Assembly (NCBI GenBank): GCA_963930645.1
Contig: OZ005660.1
Span: 245,485,082 to 245,549,081 of the forward strand
Direction: 5' to 3'
DNA: 64,000 nucleotides
Source: Salticus scenicus
Taxonomy: Eukaryota > Arthropoda > Arachnida > Araneae > Salticidae
The position numbers were made by a program, and so were the translations under genes. Below the pieces are notes generated by a model. The model was given only the letters and a program-made list of their open reading frames with translations, was not told where the DNA came from and searched no databases. Below, one piece after another: positions 17,985-30,452 of this stretch (position 1 is the stretch's first letter; every line of letters starts with the position of its first letter).

Positions 17985-18657
17985 CCAATAGCTCTTTCGA
18001 CATGAATTCTATGTCGCGAAACTTTTTTCTTTTCTTTTCTTTCATCAAATGAAAATTGAATTTTGTTTTTTAAAAAGTGTGGTGTAACTAATTTAAAACT
18101 AAATATAGACGGTGCAGCATCACTTTTCAGAAATCTTCTCTCTGTAAAATTTTGGTAAGTAAAGTCATTTTCGGTAAAATGCTCTGAACGTAATACGCTA
18201 TGTTTAGATGGTGAAAAATTTTCTCTTTTCAGTTTGATGAGCCATCCTTTAATGGCCGTATTCACCATTAACTTCGACTCCCAGTTCAACGCAAAATCTT
18301 GAAAAGCGTCTAAAGGCAGGGTATAGCTTTCCAGAAATATTTAGTACGCTGTTTCTGCCATCTAGCGTTAAGGATTTCATATAATTTTTGATTGGTCATT
18401 TTAAAGTAAAAAATCTAAAAATACCTATACCGCTAGATGGCAGAAACAACGCGACAAAATTTACTGAAAATTTTTACACCGCCTTTATGCGTTTTTCGAT
18501 TTTTTGTGTTCAACCGGGAGTTGAGGTTATTGGTGAATAACAGCCTTAATAAACCAGACGAATTTAAAGGAAATGCATGAAAACTTACACGTTTCTGCTT
18601 GCATGTTTCTTTGCTTGAATTATTTGTGCATCTAAAAGATGCACAGTTTTTTGGCAT
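17985..18657 (-). pseudogene. Relic of THAP/DDE transposase (ISL2EU type), internally deleted
   Basis: The N-terminal half of a THAP domain starts at ATG 18657 (MPKNCASFRCTNNSSKE, then VSFHAFPL). The C-terminal half follows at about 18290-18060 (KGWLIKLKRENFSPSKHS, then SEHFTENDF, then AAPSIFSF). The same frame then passes directly into HRIHVERAIG (about 17995-18010), the conserved Glu-containing end of the ISL2EU/Harbinger DDE domain, before a C run. The catalytic middle is therefore missing. A small palindromic insertion (18345-18454) splits the THAP halves. THAP is a C2CH zinc DNA-binding domain used by these transposases. Confidence 0.75.
18345..18454. mobile_element. Foldback MITE with GTTTCTGCCATCTAGCG arms
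   Basis: GTTTCTGCCATCTAGCG near 18351-18367 and its reverse complement CGCTAGATGGCAGAAAC at 18431-18447 are perfectly paired, with further matching outward (TACGCT versus CGCGTT). About 60 AT-rich bases separate the arms. It lies between the two THAP half-exons. Confidence 0.65.
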
Positions 18658-19181
18658 GTTGCTTTTTTTTACTTCGCATTCGCAGCGTAAACAAATCATG
18701 GAATACCACCATCACGTGACTTCCACACAAATGTTGCCAACGGTGAATAACCCTCATATTTGTTCCCTTTATCGTAAAGACCCTAAAAAAAAGGAATAAA
18801 AGACATTAAAAGTTCCTTCATCATCATCACGGGAGCTTTGGGAGTGCCTGCAGTGATCGAAACCACGGCTTACCTCCACCTAAATATGTAGGTGTATGAT
18901 CAAGAAACTCGATTTTCTTGACCAAGGCCAAACTGTAGGAGTTACCACAGTTACCCACCAGACGGCGCTGCGTGCGTTGGTCATTTCGCGGCTTATTTAC
19001 ATGGTTTTACTAGGTACGAACGGTAGAAGTTTGTGTATTTATATTTTTCTTTTCTATAGATTGTGAAATTATCGAATGTATGTAATATTAGGATTCTGAG
19101 TAACGTTATTTTAAATAGTAACTCAAGCTGTAGCAAGAACTTGATTTCAGTCAAGTCAATGAGCGATAAATTATCAACTTC

Positions 19182-19482
19182 ATGAATATGGCATACTGCT
19201 GTGTTCCATTCTGCAAATCGAATTCCAGAAAGAATAAGGACATATCGTTGCATGAATTTCCATCGGATAATGACGTAAAATCTGCTTGGTTAAAGGCAAT
19301 TTCTCGTGAAGATTACTACCCGAATGGTAAATCCAATTAGTCACGTGTTTGTAGCAAACATTTTAAAAATAAAGATTACATAGAGAACCAAAAAAGACGA
19401 CGGCTAAAGCCTACCCATAGAACCAAAAGGATCCATTGGATGTCCTACAAACATCATACATATCCTACAACTGACATATCCG
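19182..19482 (+). pseudogene. Second THAP-domain exon, one nonsense codon
   Basis: From ATG 19182, or ATG 19188 which gives MAYCCVPFC, the frame encodes the THAP C2CH signature: CCVPFCKSNS, LHEFPSD, WLKAIS, then SRVCSKHFKNKDY, and a Lys/Arg-rich tail. A TAG sits at 19338-19340, just before SRVCSKHF. The exon ends at a GGTAAGTG donor (19483). The sequence differs from both neighbouring THAP copies. No transposase core follows before the next element starts, so it is an isolated 5' exon of another THAP transposase or host-like gene. Confidence 0.7.
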
Positions 19483-19704
19483 GTAAGTGTCATAAAAATG
19501 CAACCAGAGAATGCCTAATGCAAGATATTCGTAGGATCGCGGGGGTTTCAAGTGACGATTAGAACGAGACACGCCCACCTACGTCACAACGACGTCATAG
19601 CCGTTTGTTTGTGAGCAGCGCGGGAAGTTTTGGTTTTGGATAGCTTGATGCTGCTTGTTGTTGATCGTTTGATTTTATAAAAAAATAAAAATAAAAAAAA
19701 GACG

Positions 19705-22700
19705 ATGGTGCAACATTGTGCTGTTCCACAATGCAGCAACAACGCTACATTAAAGGCAATTTCGTTTTTTTTTTTTTTTTTTTTTTTTTTTTTCCATTCC
19801 CAAGGGATAGAAATATGCGAAAACAATGGCTTGTAAAAATTCGACGTGATGAACGAAAAAATGTAGAACTTTCGGTTACTATGAGGGTATGCTCAGAACA
19901 TTTTTTGGATACTGATTTTATTACTTCAAAAAATGGAAAACGAAGAAATCTGCAGAAAGATGCTGTGTCTTCAGTCTTTTCATTTACTTCTCCTAGAAAG
20001 TTAAAACGTCGTCGTCCCCTGATATGAAAGGCATTTGACACTACAAGTGCTACTTCCTCATCAAACGTAAGTTTAATTTATTCCTTTTAAGCTTATCTGA
20101 GTTAATTCTAGGATGTTTTGATTAATGTAGCTGAATTTAACGCTAACTTACATATGTCTTTCTTATAAGTATACACATATAATTAAAAAATATGGGTCAA
20201 ATAAATAGTAGTAGACCAGTTTGATTTTACAACAGGAATTATCGCTTTAGCATACAAACTACACAATTTAATTTATGTTACTATGTGAAAGTTATTTAAC
20301 TGCGAGAACAGTTACTTAAATGGATAATTGAGCATTTAATTGCCCCATATTAGACAGTGTTGTTTAATCAAATAACATATCCCTTATATATATATATATA
20401 TATTACTTTTATAGCAGTTCTTAATCTTAAATTCAGCAAAAACATTTCTACCTTATGGGGAAACATTAATGAGCATATGAGCAGTCAATTTTGACATAAT
20501 ATTAAGTGCTATGTAGAGTTAGATTTCAAAATCTTCATTTGTAATCATTTTGTAAATATGCAATTTTTTTTTAAATGCATAGGTGTCAGCAGATGAAATT
20601 GATATGGAATCTTGTGTTTCTGAAGAAACAAATCTGAGAAATAAGTTAAGAGCGATGGAGGAGAAATTACAAGATACAGAAGAGATATTACAAACTGCAC
20701 ACGTCATGAATGCGCAATTAGAACTTGAAATAAGTGATGATTTTTTAAATATTTATTGAGAAATAATTCTGAGCATGTAATTATTGATGTGTGTTATAAC
20801 ACATAAATGCTTTCTGTAGACTGTTTTATTTATTTCAGTGTCATCAAACTACTTTTACTTTTATAATTAACATATAGAATATAAGCATTGGCACTAATGC
20901 CTGATTCATTGTACCTGATTTTTATTTATTTATTTATTTATTTATTTTTTAATATAAAACTATGCGCTTTCTTAATAAAAAAGTTCTGCTTTAAGACTGT
21001 AAACAAATCTCATTAGTGTAACTAGATTATTTTTGTTTAAGAGCAGTACACATCCAGGATATCTTTGATCAGTTATTCTGTGTACTTTTCTTTAGATTAT
21101 GAAGATATGAAAATGAGGTTGTATAATTGATTTTTGGACTTTAGTAACAATTTCAGCGAGGGCATAAGTGCTAATTACAAGGGTGTGGGACTGGGGCACA
21201 TGCTGCTCTGAAAATTTTCATTTAGATGTTGCCCCCTTTCTACCTTTTCTACTTTACATAAATAAAACTTAACAAAATTTTTCTAATGTTTATATACTTT
21301 TATTGTTTAATGAATGAAAGTTTTTTTTTTTTTTTTTTTTTTTAAGTTTCAAATACAGAAAATCTTCATCAGTTCAGTTTATTTGTTTGTTATCACTGAT
21401 GCTTTTATCAACATATATACAGGGTTGTCCCCGTCTAATTTTTTTTTCACCACTATTTTTGTGTAAAAATCTTTGCTTTTTTAAATCATACTACCATGTT
21501 ATAAAAGGAAAAAAAAAAAAAAAATGTTACCTTTAAATAATGGCCAAAATTAGTATGGGCATCGGCAGTTGTTTGTAAACTTGAGTTGATCTAAAAATTC
21601 TGTATATGCTTGAGTTGTCATGAAATTTTAATAAAATATACTAAGAAGATTGATGGCAAAACACTGGCACCAGCTTAGTAGCAATACAGTTTATAATCAA
21701 TTAAACCACATTAAAACAAAATAAATAATTCTTGCTTACTCTGTGTATCATAATTCCTAAATACAAATTTTAACTGTCTTTCATCATGTTTTTATTAACT
21801 TCGACTCTTGTTTGTATGTTTGTTTGTCCGGTACAAATCTTGCAATCTATTTTTAACTTCCTTACTAGCTAGACATTTGAAACTTTCACATCAGCTCAGA
21901 ACCCGGTGACAACACAATACTTCGAAGTCAGATATTCGAATAGTTTTCTTTTAATTAATTAAAATATGAAAATAATAAGCTCTTAATAGCAATAAAATAG
22001 CCATTAAAATATCAGCTATAATTTAATTAATGCCAAAAAAATTTACGAGTTCATTTTCTTTCGATATACAAATAAACACATTTAATTCAACGTGTACGTT
22101 AAAAAATTATAAAAAGTTAAATTATGCACCTCAGAAAATATGATGTCATTATCACCATTTTACCATATCTTTCACGCAATATAATTATTGTTTTAAGAAC
22201 TTGTATTTATTGTCATTTTTAAAACCAACTTTTTTTTTCTCCCTCTATTATTATTTCACTGAACTGAGTCCGCATGCTTAAATATTATTTTTTATCCGCG
22301 CGTATTTTATTATTGATTCATCAGAAAATTTAAAAACATGGAATATATATATATGTTTTTTTTTTTTAATCCTATAATTATTTAATTTGAACTGCCTTCA
22401 CCTAATTGCAGAATGCACACACAGAAAAAAAAAATGCGTTTTGAAGAGTAAAAATCAATTTGGCATACTTTGGTTTCAAGCAAAACTAGTTTTTATTGGT
22501 AGCTTACTTTTTGAAAAAGCGAAATACTTTAAAGAAAACTAATTGCTTTAACTGTTTCGATCAAATACATTTTAATCAGCGAAAGTGCTTTTCATAATAA
22601 GAAAACTGTAGACCCTGTGGAACGAAAGTTGAGATTTGACATTGACAAATATATTTTTATTTTATTTATTTTATAACATATCTGTTTGTTTTAAGAACTT

Positions 22701-23414
22701 GCATCTTGGGAAACTGGTCTGATTTTGATCATTAGAATTTGCACCATCATGGTGACAAATGTCACGAAAAGCAAATACATGGATGACAAATGTGTTTTGA
22801 AAAGCATTTCTATAAACCTAACCTATGTTTTACAAAAAATATATTTTGGTGTTCATAAACTATGGTTAAGAAATTTTTACTGACTGAAATCCATATATAT
22901 TTATAAATTATTTTTTATTTATTTATTAATTATTTTTATTTATTTATTTTTTATTTTCTACAAAATACCAATATACAAAAATTGTAACGCGTGTCAATTA
23001 TGCTCGAGTAACTGTAATAAAAAAAAGAAATTGCTCAATTGTTCTCTCACTCAAAAATGAAATCATAATTTCAAAATATTAAAGTAAATACTAGTGCATT
23101 ACTGCTTTCATACTGTGCACATGCCAACCTTTTATCACCTAAAGAAGGATCAGATTTTATCTCAATTCAAAAATATTGTTGCATAATTTTGCATCTGTGT
23201 TTTTATTACTATCACAGCTAATATTTGGGGACACAAAATATAAATATTATTGTGGAAACATTAGCCAATCAAACCAAATTCCTGTAAGTGGTAACAATAT
23301 CTTAAATATTGGCATACAGAACACAGCAGAGTACCAAAGTATAAAAAATGATTCCTTACCTCTGATATCAATTTTTAATGAAAAAACATAAATAGGGAAA
23401 CAGAGCTAACCCCC

Positions 23415-23446
<32 letters not shown>

Positions 23447-23559
23447 TTTGCCAGAAAAAAACTCAGCTCAGTGGGTTTGTTGGTTCATCGGTTTTTTTCA
23501 GGATATTTTCGGGTTTTATTAAAGTTTTCAGGAATATTTTCTTTCTTTTTCTTTCTTCT

Positions 23560-23594
<35 letters not shown>

Positions 23595-25282
23595 TTTAGT
23601 GTATCATTCATAATTAGATAATTTAAAAATTATTTAAAGTCTTTTTAGATTTAATTTTAAAATTTCTAAAGTATTTTTATAATTAATAGTTGTTCTTTAA
23701 CTATTCTAAAATTCTGTTTATCTGCCCTTTACAACAAAAAACTGGATTTTAATTACTATTTATTGTTGCTTTATTAAATTTTTTGTAGTCATAAATCTGT
23801 ATTGCTGTGGTGATGTATGCTCGCTGTGCAAGCAAGCAAATCGAGTGAACACCAGTTTTGTAAAAAATGAAAAAAAAAAAAAAAAAATTAAGACATAGAA
23901 GAAATCTAAATAGTCAAAATCGACATATCAAACTCAGTTTTCTTACCAAAAGCTGTGGAGTTTACTTCACATGTACAGCAGTAATAAAAATTTGAATCTT
24001 TGGAGAAGCACTCTGTCAGAGAGGGTAATTTTTCAAATTATCACTGTTTTATATGAAATTTTGTTTCCTAAGTTAAAATATAACAAAGATATGCTTAACA
24101 AGCAGATATTTTGACTGTATTGTTCCTAATTCAGCTTATTAATTGAGTTATAATCCGAGATCAAAGTGCTTTTTAAGAAAGCAAAGCCTATGTTTACCTA
24201 GCAGATTTTCATTTAATTATGTTTTCTTTTATTTCCAGACTTGCTTAAAGACAACCTGGAATCTGCTACACAATAAAAAAATAAATTGAAGCAGAAATTG
24301 ATGGAAGCAGAGAAACACGATTGTTCAAGTTTTCTCTTGAGTCAATTGTAAAACATAACGAACTTGTAACGTACTATACAGGATTTGATGATTCAAAAAT
24401 GTTATCCGCTTTTATTAATTTCATTAATCCTGGCAATAAAATTTTTTTTTCGTGAAAACTGCGGGTATCAGATCAGATATTGGTAGTGCTAGTTAAATTA
24501 AGGCAAGGTTTTGATAACATTGATTTATTATTCGTTTTAAAATTTGTTCTAAACATGTTTCAAAAATATTTGTTAATTGCATCAATATAATTTATTTTAA
24601 ACTTGGATCATTAAATATATTTCCTTCTAGAGACGTAATTTTAAATAATAGCCCTCAGGTTTTTAAGGAAAAATATCCTACAACATTTATGATTTTAGAC
24701 TGCACTGAACTAAAGATTGAAGCACCTTCAGCTTTAGTTCTTCAGTCCCAGTCATATTTAACCTACAAATTTCACAATACTATGAAGGACTTGTTGGATG
24801 TGATCCTAATGGTGGTTTGTTGTTTGTTTCTGCCCTTCTTACTGGAGGAATATCGGACAAAAAAAATTGTGGAGAAAAGTGGCATATTAAATCTATTATC
24901 AGAAAAGCTGAAGGCAAAAGAACTGTTGCCTAATGATGCAATTATGTTTGACAAAGGTTTAACCATTTCAAATGAATTAAAAGCTTTAAATCTCAATTAT
25001 AATGTTCCTCCAATGGCAAGTGAATTACAGTTTCCCGAAGAAGAGGTCTTTGAAATAAGATCAATTGCTTCTGTTCGGGTTCACGTGGAACGTTTAATTA
25101 GGAGATTTAAAACTTTTAAAATTTTATCTGGTGTCGTACCAATAACACTGATGCCATATTTGAATCAAATTTGGACTGTTTGCTGTATTCCAAGTGGCTT
25201 TAGAACAGTAACTAATAATGACGATTTAAGATCTGATGATGAAGATGATGATGAAACAGACAGTGATGCAGATGTAGAATGA
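19705..25282 (+). pseudogene. ISL2EU-type THAP plus DDE transposase, broken
   Basis: Exon 1 (19705 to about 20065) is a THAP domain (VQHCAVPQCSNN, FPRDRNMRKQWLVKIRR, RVCSEHFLDTDF) whose HxFP region is filled by a T run at 19768-19791, with TGA at 20025. Exon 2 (from about 20583) is a coiled coil (NKLRAMEEKLQDTEEIL). After an intron of about 3.5 kb, exon 3 (acceptor near 24239) carries YYTGFDDSK...FINPG, then a HTH-like and Harbinger DDE_Tnp_4 core: ILDCTELKIEAPS, LVLQSQSYLTYK, MFDKG, and RVHVERLIRRFKTFKIL. Several stops and frameshifts break it, including a compensated pair between about 24780 and 24860. The open part 24689-25282 ends in an acidic tail. Family: ISL2EU/PIF-Harbinger related. 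Confidence 0.85.
20760..24238. other. Long intron-like spacer inside the ISL2EU element
   Basis: AT-rich sequence with many poly-T/poly-A tracts (for example 21318-21344, 23421-23450, 23561-23592) and TTTA repeats near 20920-20945 and 22905-22955. No second transposon is clearly recognised in it. It separates the coiled-coil and DDE exons. Confidence 0.5.
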
Positions 25283-25317
25283 ATGCATTTTATAATTGAG
25301 CAGTAGTGATTCTGAAA

Positions 25318-25521
25318 GAAATTTTCAGAACTGCACATCATATGTTCTAAAATGCTGTGTAAGACTTTCTTTCTACACATCATATATATACACACACACA
25401 CATGAACATACAAATTGTATGAAATGTGTGTTCATATATAGACACATGATGTGTAGAAAGAAAAGGAAATGTTATGTATTGAATAGTGTTTCTGAAAATT
25501 TTGATATGCAGTTCTGAAAAT
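25318..25521. repeat. Hairpin repeat with CAGAACTGCA ends
   Basis: TTTCTTTCTACACATCAT near 25369 pairs with ATGATGTGTAGAAAGAAA near 25446. ACACATGAACATAC near 25399 pairs less well with GTGTGTTCAT. The outer TCAGAACTGCA (25326) matches TGCAGTTCTGA (25507). About 200 bp, just after the DDE stop codon; it could be the 3' end of the ISL2EU element or a MITE. Confidence 0.55.
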
Positions 25522-25977
25522 TGCGATTTCTGCGATTAGCGATAAATGTTTGCGGAAAAGCTTGTTTTAGGATAGCCAGAAACCCTTTCTCAATTTTAAC
25601 TGAGTATATTATTTCGGTGAAAAGTATTTTTTTCCACGACTACTTTTTGCGAAATTGGAGAAAACTGGGCCATCTATACTTGAATATTTTTCATAGTACG
25701 CTAAACTGTACATTTTCCAATGAGATAGTCTGAAACAAGCCGTTGAGTAGAACTGGGTGATACACCGATACATTGCAAAATATCGATTTAAAGCAGGCAA
25801 TTTGAAACCGGTAACAGAATCTTGCAGTTGGCGATATATCGCAACCTCCACGATTATCATGGAACTCGGCTGTGAATGTATTGAGAACGACCATATCGTT
25901 TTCCGTGATCCCAACTTTTCATCCTCTACCATGATAGCCGGTAATTGTTTATATGAAGGAGAGTGGATGACACTTGC

Positions 25978-26203
25978 ATAACGCATGCATGATATTTGAC
26001 ATTGGGTTCATCTGAAATCGCTGCTCACGGCCACGATCTGAATATTCGCTATCGTCTTTTATGATCATCATCTTTTTTTTTTTTTTTTTTCTGTGAATCG
26101 ATTATCAGCAAAGCAATAACTCATGCATGATATCAAACGCTGATGACTGATATTCCTCCGATCTCTTCATTCGCTGCTACGATATGAATATTCATTATCG
26201 CCA
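25978..26203. repeat. Diverged tandem duplication around GCATGCATGATAT
   Basis: ATGCATGATAT..., followed by TCGCTGCT...ACGAT.TGAATATTC..TATCG, occurs near 25984-26055 and again near 26123-26198. A T run separates them. No coding signal. Confidence 0.5.
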
Positions 26204-26522
26204 TAACACTGTTAATCGAAAACGGTTATTGCCTATAAATACAAGTAACAATTGTTGATGTCATTAGTTTTATTAAGAGATAACTGAATAATTTCGTGAT
26301 TTATTTACATCCATTTTTTTTTATATATATTATTAACGTCTTATGTTTTTTTAGATTTAACTTGTATTTCTATTTAAATAATTTTTAAAATGTTTTTTTA
26401 TCAATTTTTACTGAATATATTTTTAATATTTTAACGGTTATTTAAATTCCTTTTGAAAATATTATTATTTCTGATCAACTTAGTAAAAAATTTGGTGCTT
26501 TTTATATTTGTAGTTCTATTTC

Positions 26523-26843
26523 GTTAAACTATAGCCTCCTAAACTAGATGCCTTCAGCGTGGCTCGGGAACTTCGCAACATTTCTAGCAGCAGACAACGC
26601 CATCTGGTACAGACTGAACCCTTTTTATTTCAAGAGCCGCCAAAAATTTTCTAAAGGGGAATTTGATATGCATAAAAGGCGAATAGAATCGAAGAAACAT
26701 CGATTATATTTATCACATATCATTTCTTAAAATTATTGGTGTCAGTTGAATAAAAAAGTACCATGTGGTAGTCTACCGCTTGAACTTTTCCCAAGTTTCC
26801 GAGTCACGCTGAAGGCATCTAGTTCAGGAGACTACGGTTAAAC
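26523..26843. mobile_element. MITE, 321 bp, with about 50-bp inverted ends
   Basis: The left end GTTAAACTATAGCCTCCTAA continues into ACTAGATGCCTTCAGCGTG (to about 26573). The right end (26793-26843) is its reverse complement with about eight mismatches. The short open frame inside (26548-26730) has no recognisable protein and is treated as noncoding. No target duplication is obvious. Confidence 0.75.
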
Positions 26844-27411
26844 AAACCGAAGCAATTTCTTTTCCCAGGGTACTGATTATATTTACGGAGAATTTAATTT
26901 CAAAGGCGGGGTGGGGGAGGAAGAGCTAATTACCTTTAGCTTAGAAATCTTATTATTCTTTTTCGGCGTTCTTTTCAAAAGTAAAGAAAGTTAAAATTTA
27001 GTTTTATTAAATTTTCTTGGGATTAATTTATTATGAAAAAATTGTTGTTTCAAGTTTAATATCTTTATTTCTCTCAAGGTTTCTTCGACTTCATAAATTT
27101 ATTATGAAAAAAATTTGTATTTGAAGTTTAATATGTTTCATTTTTTCTTGGTTGTTTCCACATATTGATTGAAATATTTTTCCAGTCTCTTCGGGCATTG
27201 CATGCTGTAAATATTTAGCAGTTTGCATACAGCAGGACAGAAAGATCACCAAATTTGCATACAACATTCATTTAATGCCCTTGAAGAAATAATGAATTTG
27301 AATGTTTCAATATCAAATCGCTTACTTTTCTCTTTTCTTCAATTTTATCAATTTTTCGTAGTTTTTCATGTGATACTTGGTTTCATATTATTCAATGTTT
27401 GAAAAATATTT

Positions 27412-27449
<38 letters not shown>

Positions 27450-27600
27450 TTTTTTCAAAAATTATAAGTTTCATGAATAGAGCGATAGTAATGTTAGTGA
27501 ACTTCAGATACTTTGTGATTTCGAAAATATAGAAACACCTTTTTCTGAAAGAATAACCATCGAAAAAAAAAGGATTATAAAAATTAATTATTTTGCATTT

Positions 27601-27638
<38 letters not shown>

Positions 27639-27929
27639 CGAAAATGCTTGCCTCTCTAGGAATACAAGCGAAAATTTTAAAATTTGAGGAGGTTTGCGAT
27701 GAAATTTTAAGTAGAAAAGTATACTATTATAAATTTTTTAGTTATAAAATTACATAAATAAAATTTTTGTCTTCCCCACACCTACATTTTGCTTATATTT
27801 TTAAAAAGTAAAAAAACATTCTTGAGTTAATTCATGAAACTATATTCTGCTTTTCCTATAAAGAAGGAGGACGGAATTTCGCACGATTTTTTTATATTAT
27901 GACTTAGATACATATAATTGGCTCACACA
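26844..27929. other. AT-rich DNA with (TA)n runs
   Basis: Two direct diverged copies of TTTATTATGAAAAAA.TT..GT.T...AAGTTTAATAT lie near 27027 and 27096. Dinucleotide TA runs are at about 27415-27444 and 27607-27634. No gene seen. Confidence 0.5.
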
Positions 27930-29560
27930 TCAAAAACCCCCTTCCTAAGATAACTTATTGCAGAGTTACGCATGAATACATGCTTTCGTTACCCTCGCCC
28001 CTGAAGGGGCGGTATATATTTCACAAAATCACTTTGTAGTGTGTATTGAGCATACGCATAAGCAGTCCACATATCAAAAATTGTCATTCTAAGATAATTT
28101 GGAGCAGAGTTACGCATGGAAGAATGTTTTTTACCCCCCCCCCCCCCCCCCAAACCTCAATGGAGACTAACAGGGAATTTCAAATAATTCCTTTCTAGTT
28201 TGTGCGTGTTGAGTACGCACAGTCAATCCACATATCAAATAATCGTTTTCCTGAGATAATTTAGAGCAGAGTTACTCTTTACAACTTGTTTTTGCCCCCT
28301 CCCCCACTCTGAACTTAACGGGAAGAAAGGGGAACTTTCACAAAATTCCTTTATAGTGCATGTTGGGAACGCATAACCAGCCCGCAGAAAAAAAAAAAAA
28401 ATCACCTAAGATAGTTCGAAGCAGAGTTGCGCACTGAATCACGAGTTCCCCCTCCCCCGCCAAGGAGGAAAATACGGAATTCTACAAAATTCTTTGCAGC
28501 GTGTGCGTATCTTGAGTTTACGCATAATCAATCTACATATCAAAAAATAGCTATTCTGAGGTAATGTGAAATAGAGTTACTCTTAAAAGCAATTTTTTAG
28601 CCCCCACCCCTCCTATGCCCTTAAAGGAAAGGGGGAATTTCCTAAAATCCCTTTATAGTGCGTGTTGGAAAGGCATAAACAACCCACACGTAAAAATTTG
28701 GAAACACATTTCCCCCCCCCATCTCCAAGGGGGGATAGGACGAAATTTTACGAAACCCTTTGTAGCGTGTGTCTTGTGTACGCATAACCAAACGACGCTT
28801 CAAAAAATCGCTAACCTGGGATAATTTGAAGCAGAGTTACTCTCATAAGTGTGATTTGCCTCCCCACACCCCGCCCGTTAATGTGTGTGGGGGGGGGAGG
28901 AGGAATTTCGTAAAATTCCTTTACAATGCGTGTTGGGAAAGCATAAAAAACTCACACGTAAAAATTAATCTTGCTGAAATAACTTCAAGCTTAGTTATGC
29001 TTGGAAACGGGTTTATTGCTCCCCCAACCCCCAAGGGAGGATGGGGGGAATATCGCAAAATCCCATTACAATGGGTGTTGGACACACGTGTATAAGCGAC
29101 AAATTAAAATTTGAGACCTCAGCTCCTTTAGAGTTCCCTGGACAAATTTAACGGTAAAAGGGGGCTCGAATTTGCGCCCCGTAAATCCTCCCGAACCCGA
29201 AGATTAGAAAAAAACAAAAATGAGTTTTTGGAAATACTCTCAAGAAGTCTCTTGGCGGTTTTCTATATCTTTGTGCTACTATTGGTAGAGTTTTCCTCGA
29301 AAATCCGTATTTTGCTAAATTTGCCTCCGAAAGTCCTTTTTACCCTCTCCCCCTTAAAAATCTAAAATTCCAAATTCGCAGAAAGTGATTATTTTGTACT
29401 ATAGTCTTCCCATCTGCATTTTCTTCGTCGTGAAGCAATTTGGAGCCGAGTTATACTTCTAAGCGGGATTTGCCTTCTGCCACCAGAGGAAGGGAAAGAG
29501 GGATATTTTGGATATTTCGCAAAATCTTGTTTTATTGGGTGTCGGGGTCCTCAAAACTTG
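27930..29560. repeat. Diverged tandem array, unit about 150 bp, with C-rich blocks
   Basis: Units contain CACATATCAAAAA, GATAATTT..AGCAGAGTTAC, a block of C/G runs (CCCCCACCCC, AAGGGGG) and GGAATTTCGCAAAATTCCTTT, ending TGTTGGG.ACGCATAA. GCAGAGTTAC-type motifs occur near 27960, 28103, 28266, 28421, 28571, 28831, 28993 and 29449. About ten units with 20-35% difference. Open frames within it change from unit to unit and are not genes. Confidence 0.75.
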
Positions 29561-30030
29561 TGACTCTATCTCCGATAGAATCGCCACGGCTGTGTTGAGT
29601 CAATGAATCAATGAGTTTTCTCTTATATATATATAGATTAAACAACTTAAATGACACAATCTTTTCTTGAAATAAGGTGCTTATTTGATGGATCTTTATA
29701 AAACAGTGCACTTAAACAATTGCGAATTGTACAAACAGTTTGACGTGTTTAACATTTTATTTATATATATTTCTTTCTTTCTTTTTTATTCATCGTAATA
29801 GTTCTTGAACTACGAGCTAGTCTGGATAATTTTGATATGAGAGTTAATTATTATTATTATTTGTTTTTTTAATGTAAAATTAAAAAAAAAAAAAGTTTTA
29901 AGGATCAAATTTCGAAGTGATTCCTGAAAAGTTTATAAAATTTACGTGAAACCGAATATTTTACTACGGATTATAATTTCAACTTTTTTTTTTTTTTTTC
30001 CTTTATTGTCAAGTATTACCCAGGTCGACA

Positions 30031-30452
30031 TGTAAAATTTTGATTATATAATTTTGGATGATCTTTATGTTTTTTGATGTTCTGAAACCGAAAATGAAGC
30101 CAGTTTTTCTCTATCACGTATAGATTTTTGTCAATACAGGGTGCTTGCCGATGCAATTTCTTCCAATACTCTTCCACCAATATAATTATATAGTAAGTTT
30201 TATAGTATGTCTCCATAATTAATTAATCATAGATGCTTTGTTGTAATTGTGAAGCACTAGTGCGATTCAAAACCATATCAACCGACTAAACAACTGATTC
30301 TTATGATGGTATACGTAAGAAATCGTGTCAATAAACACCCAGTATGGACAAAAATCTATACGTGATAGAGAAAAATGGGCTGCATTTTCGGTTTCAGCAT
30401 ATCAAAAAACATAATCATCAGCTAAAATCATCAAATCAAATTTTGTAAACTT
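30031..30452. mobile_element. Inverted-repeat element (about 110-bp arms)
   Basis: The left arm 30031-30143 has GTTTTTTGATGTTCTGAAAC, CTCTATCACGTATAGATTTT and ATACAGGGTG. The right arm, about 30338-30452, reads as the reverse complement (CACCCAGTATGGACAAAAAT, then CTATACGTGATAGAG, then GTTTCAGCATATCAAAAAAC). About 190 unrelated bases lie between. No transposase. Confidence 0.75.

Noticed and set aside
28615..29095. Plus-strand open frames in the 28-29 kb array
   Set aside because: They are translations of the tandem repeat units and are not conserved between units.
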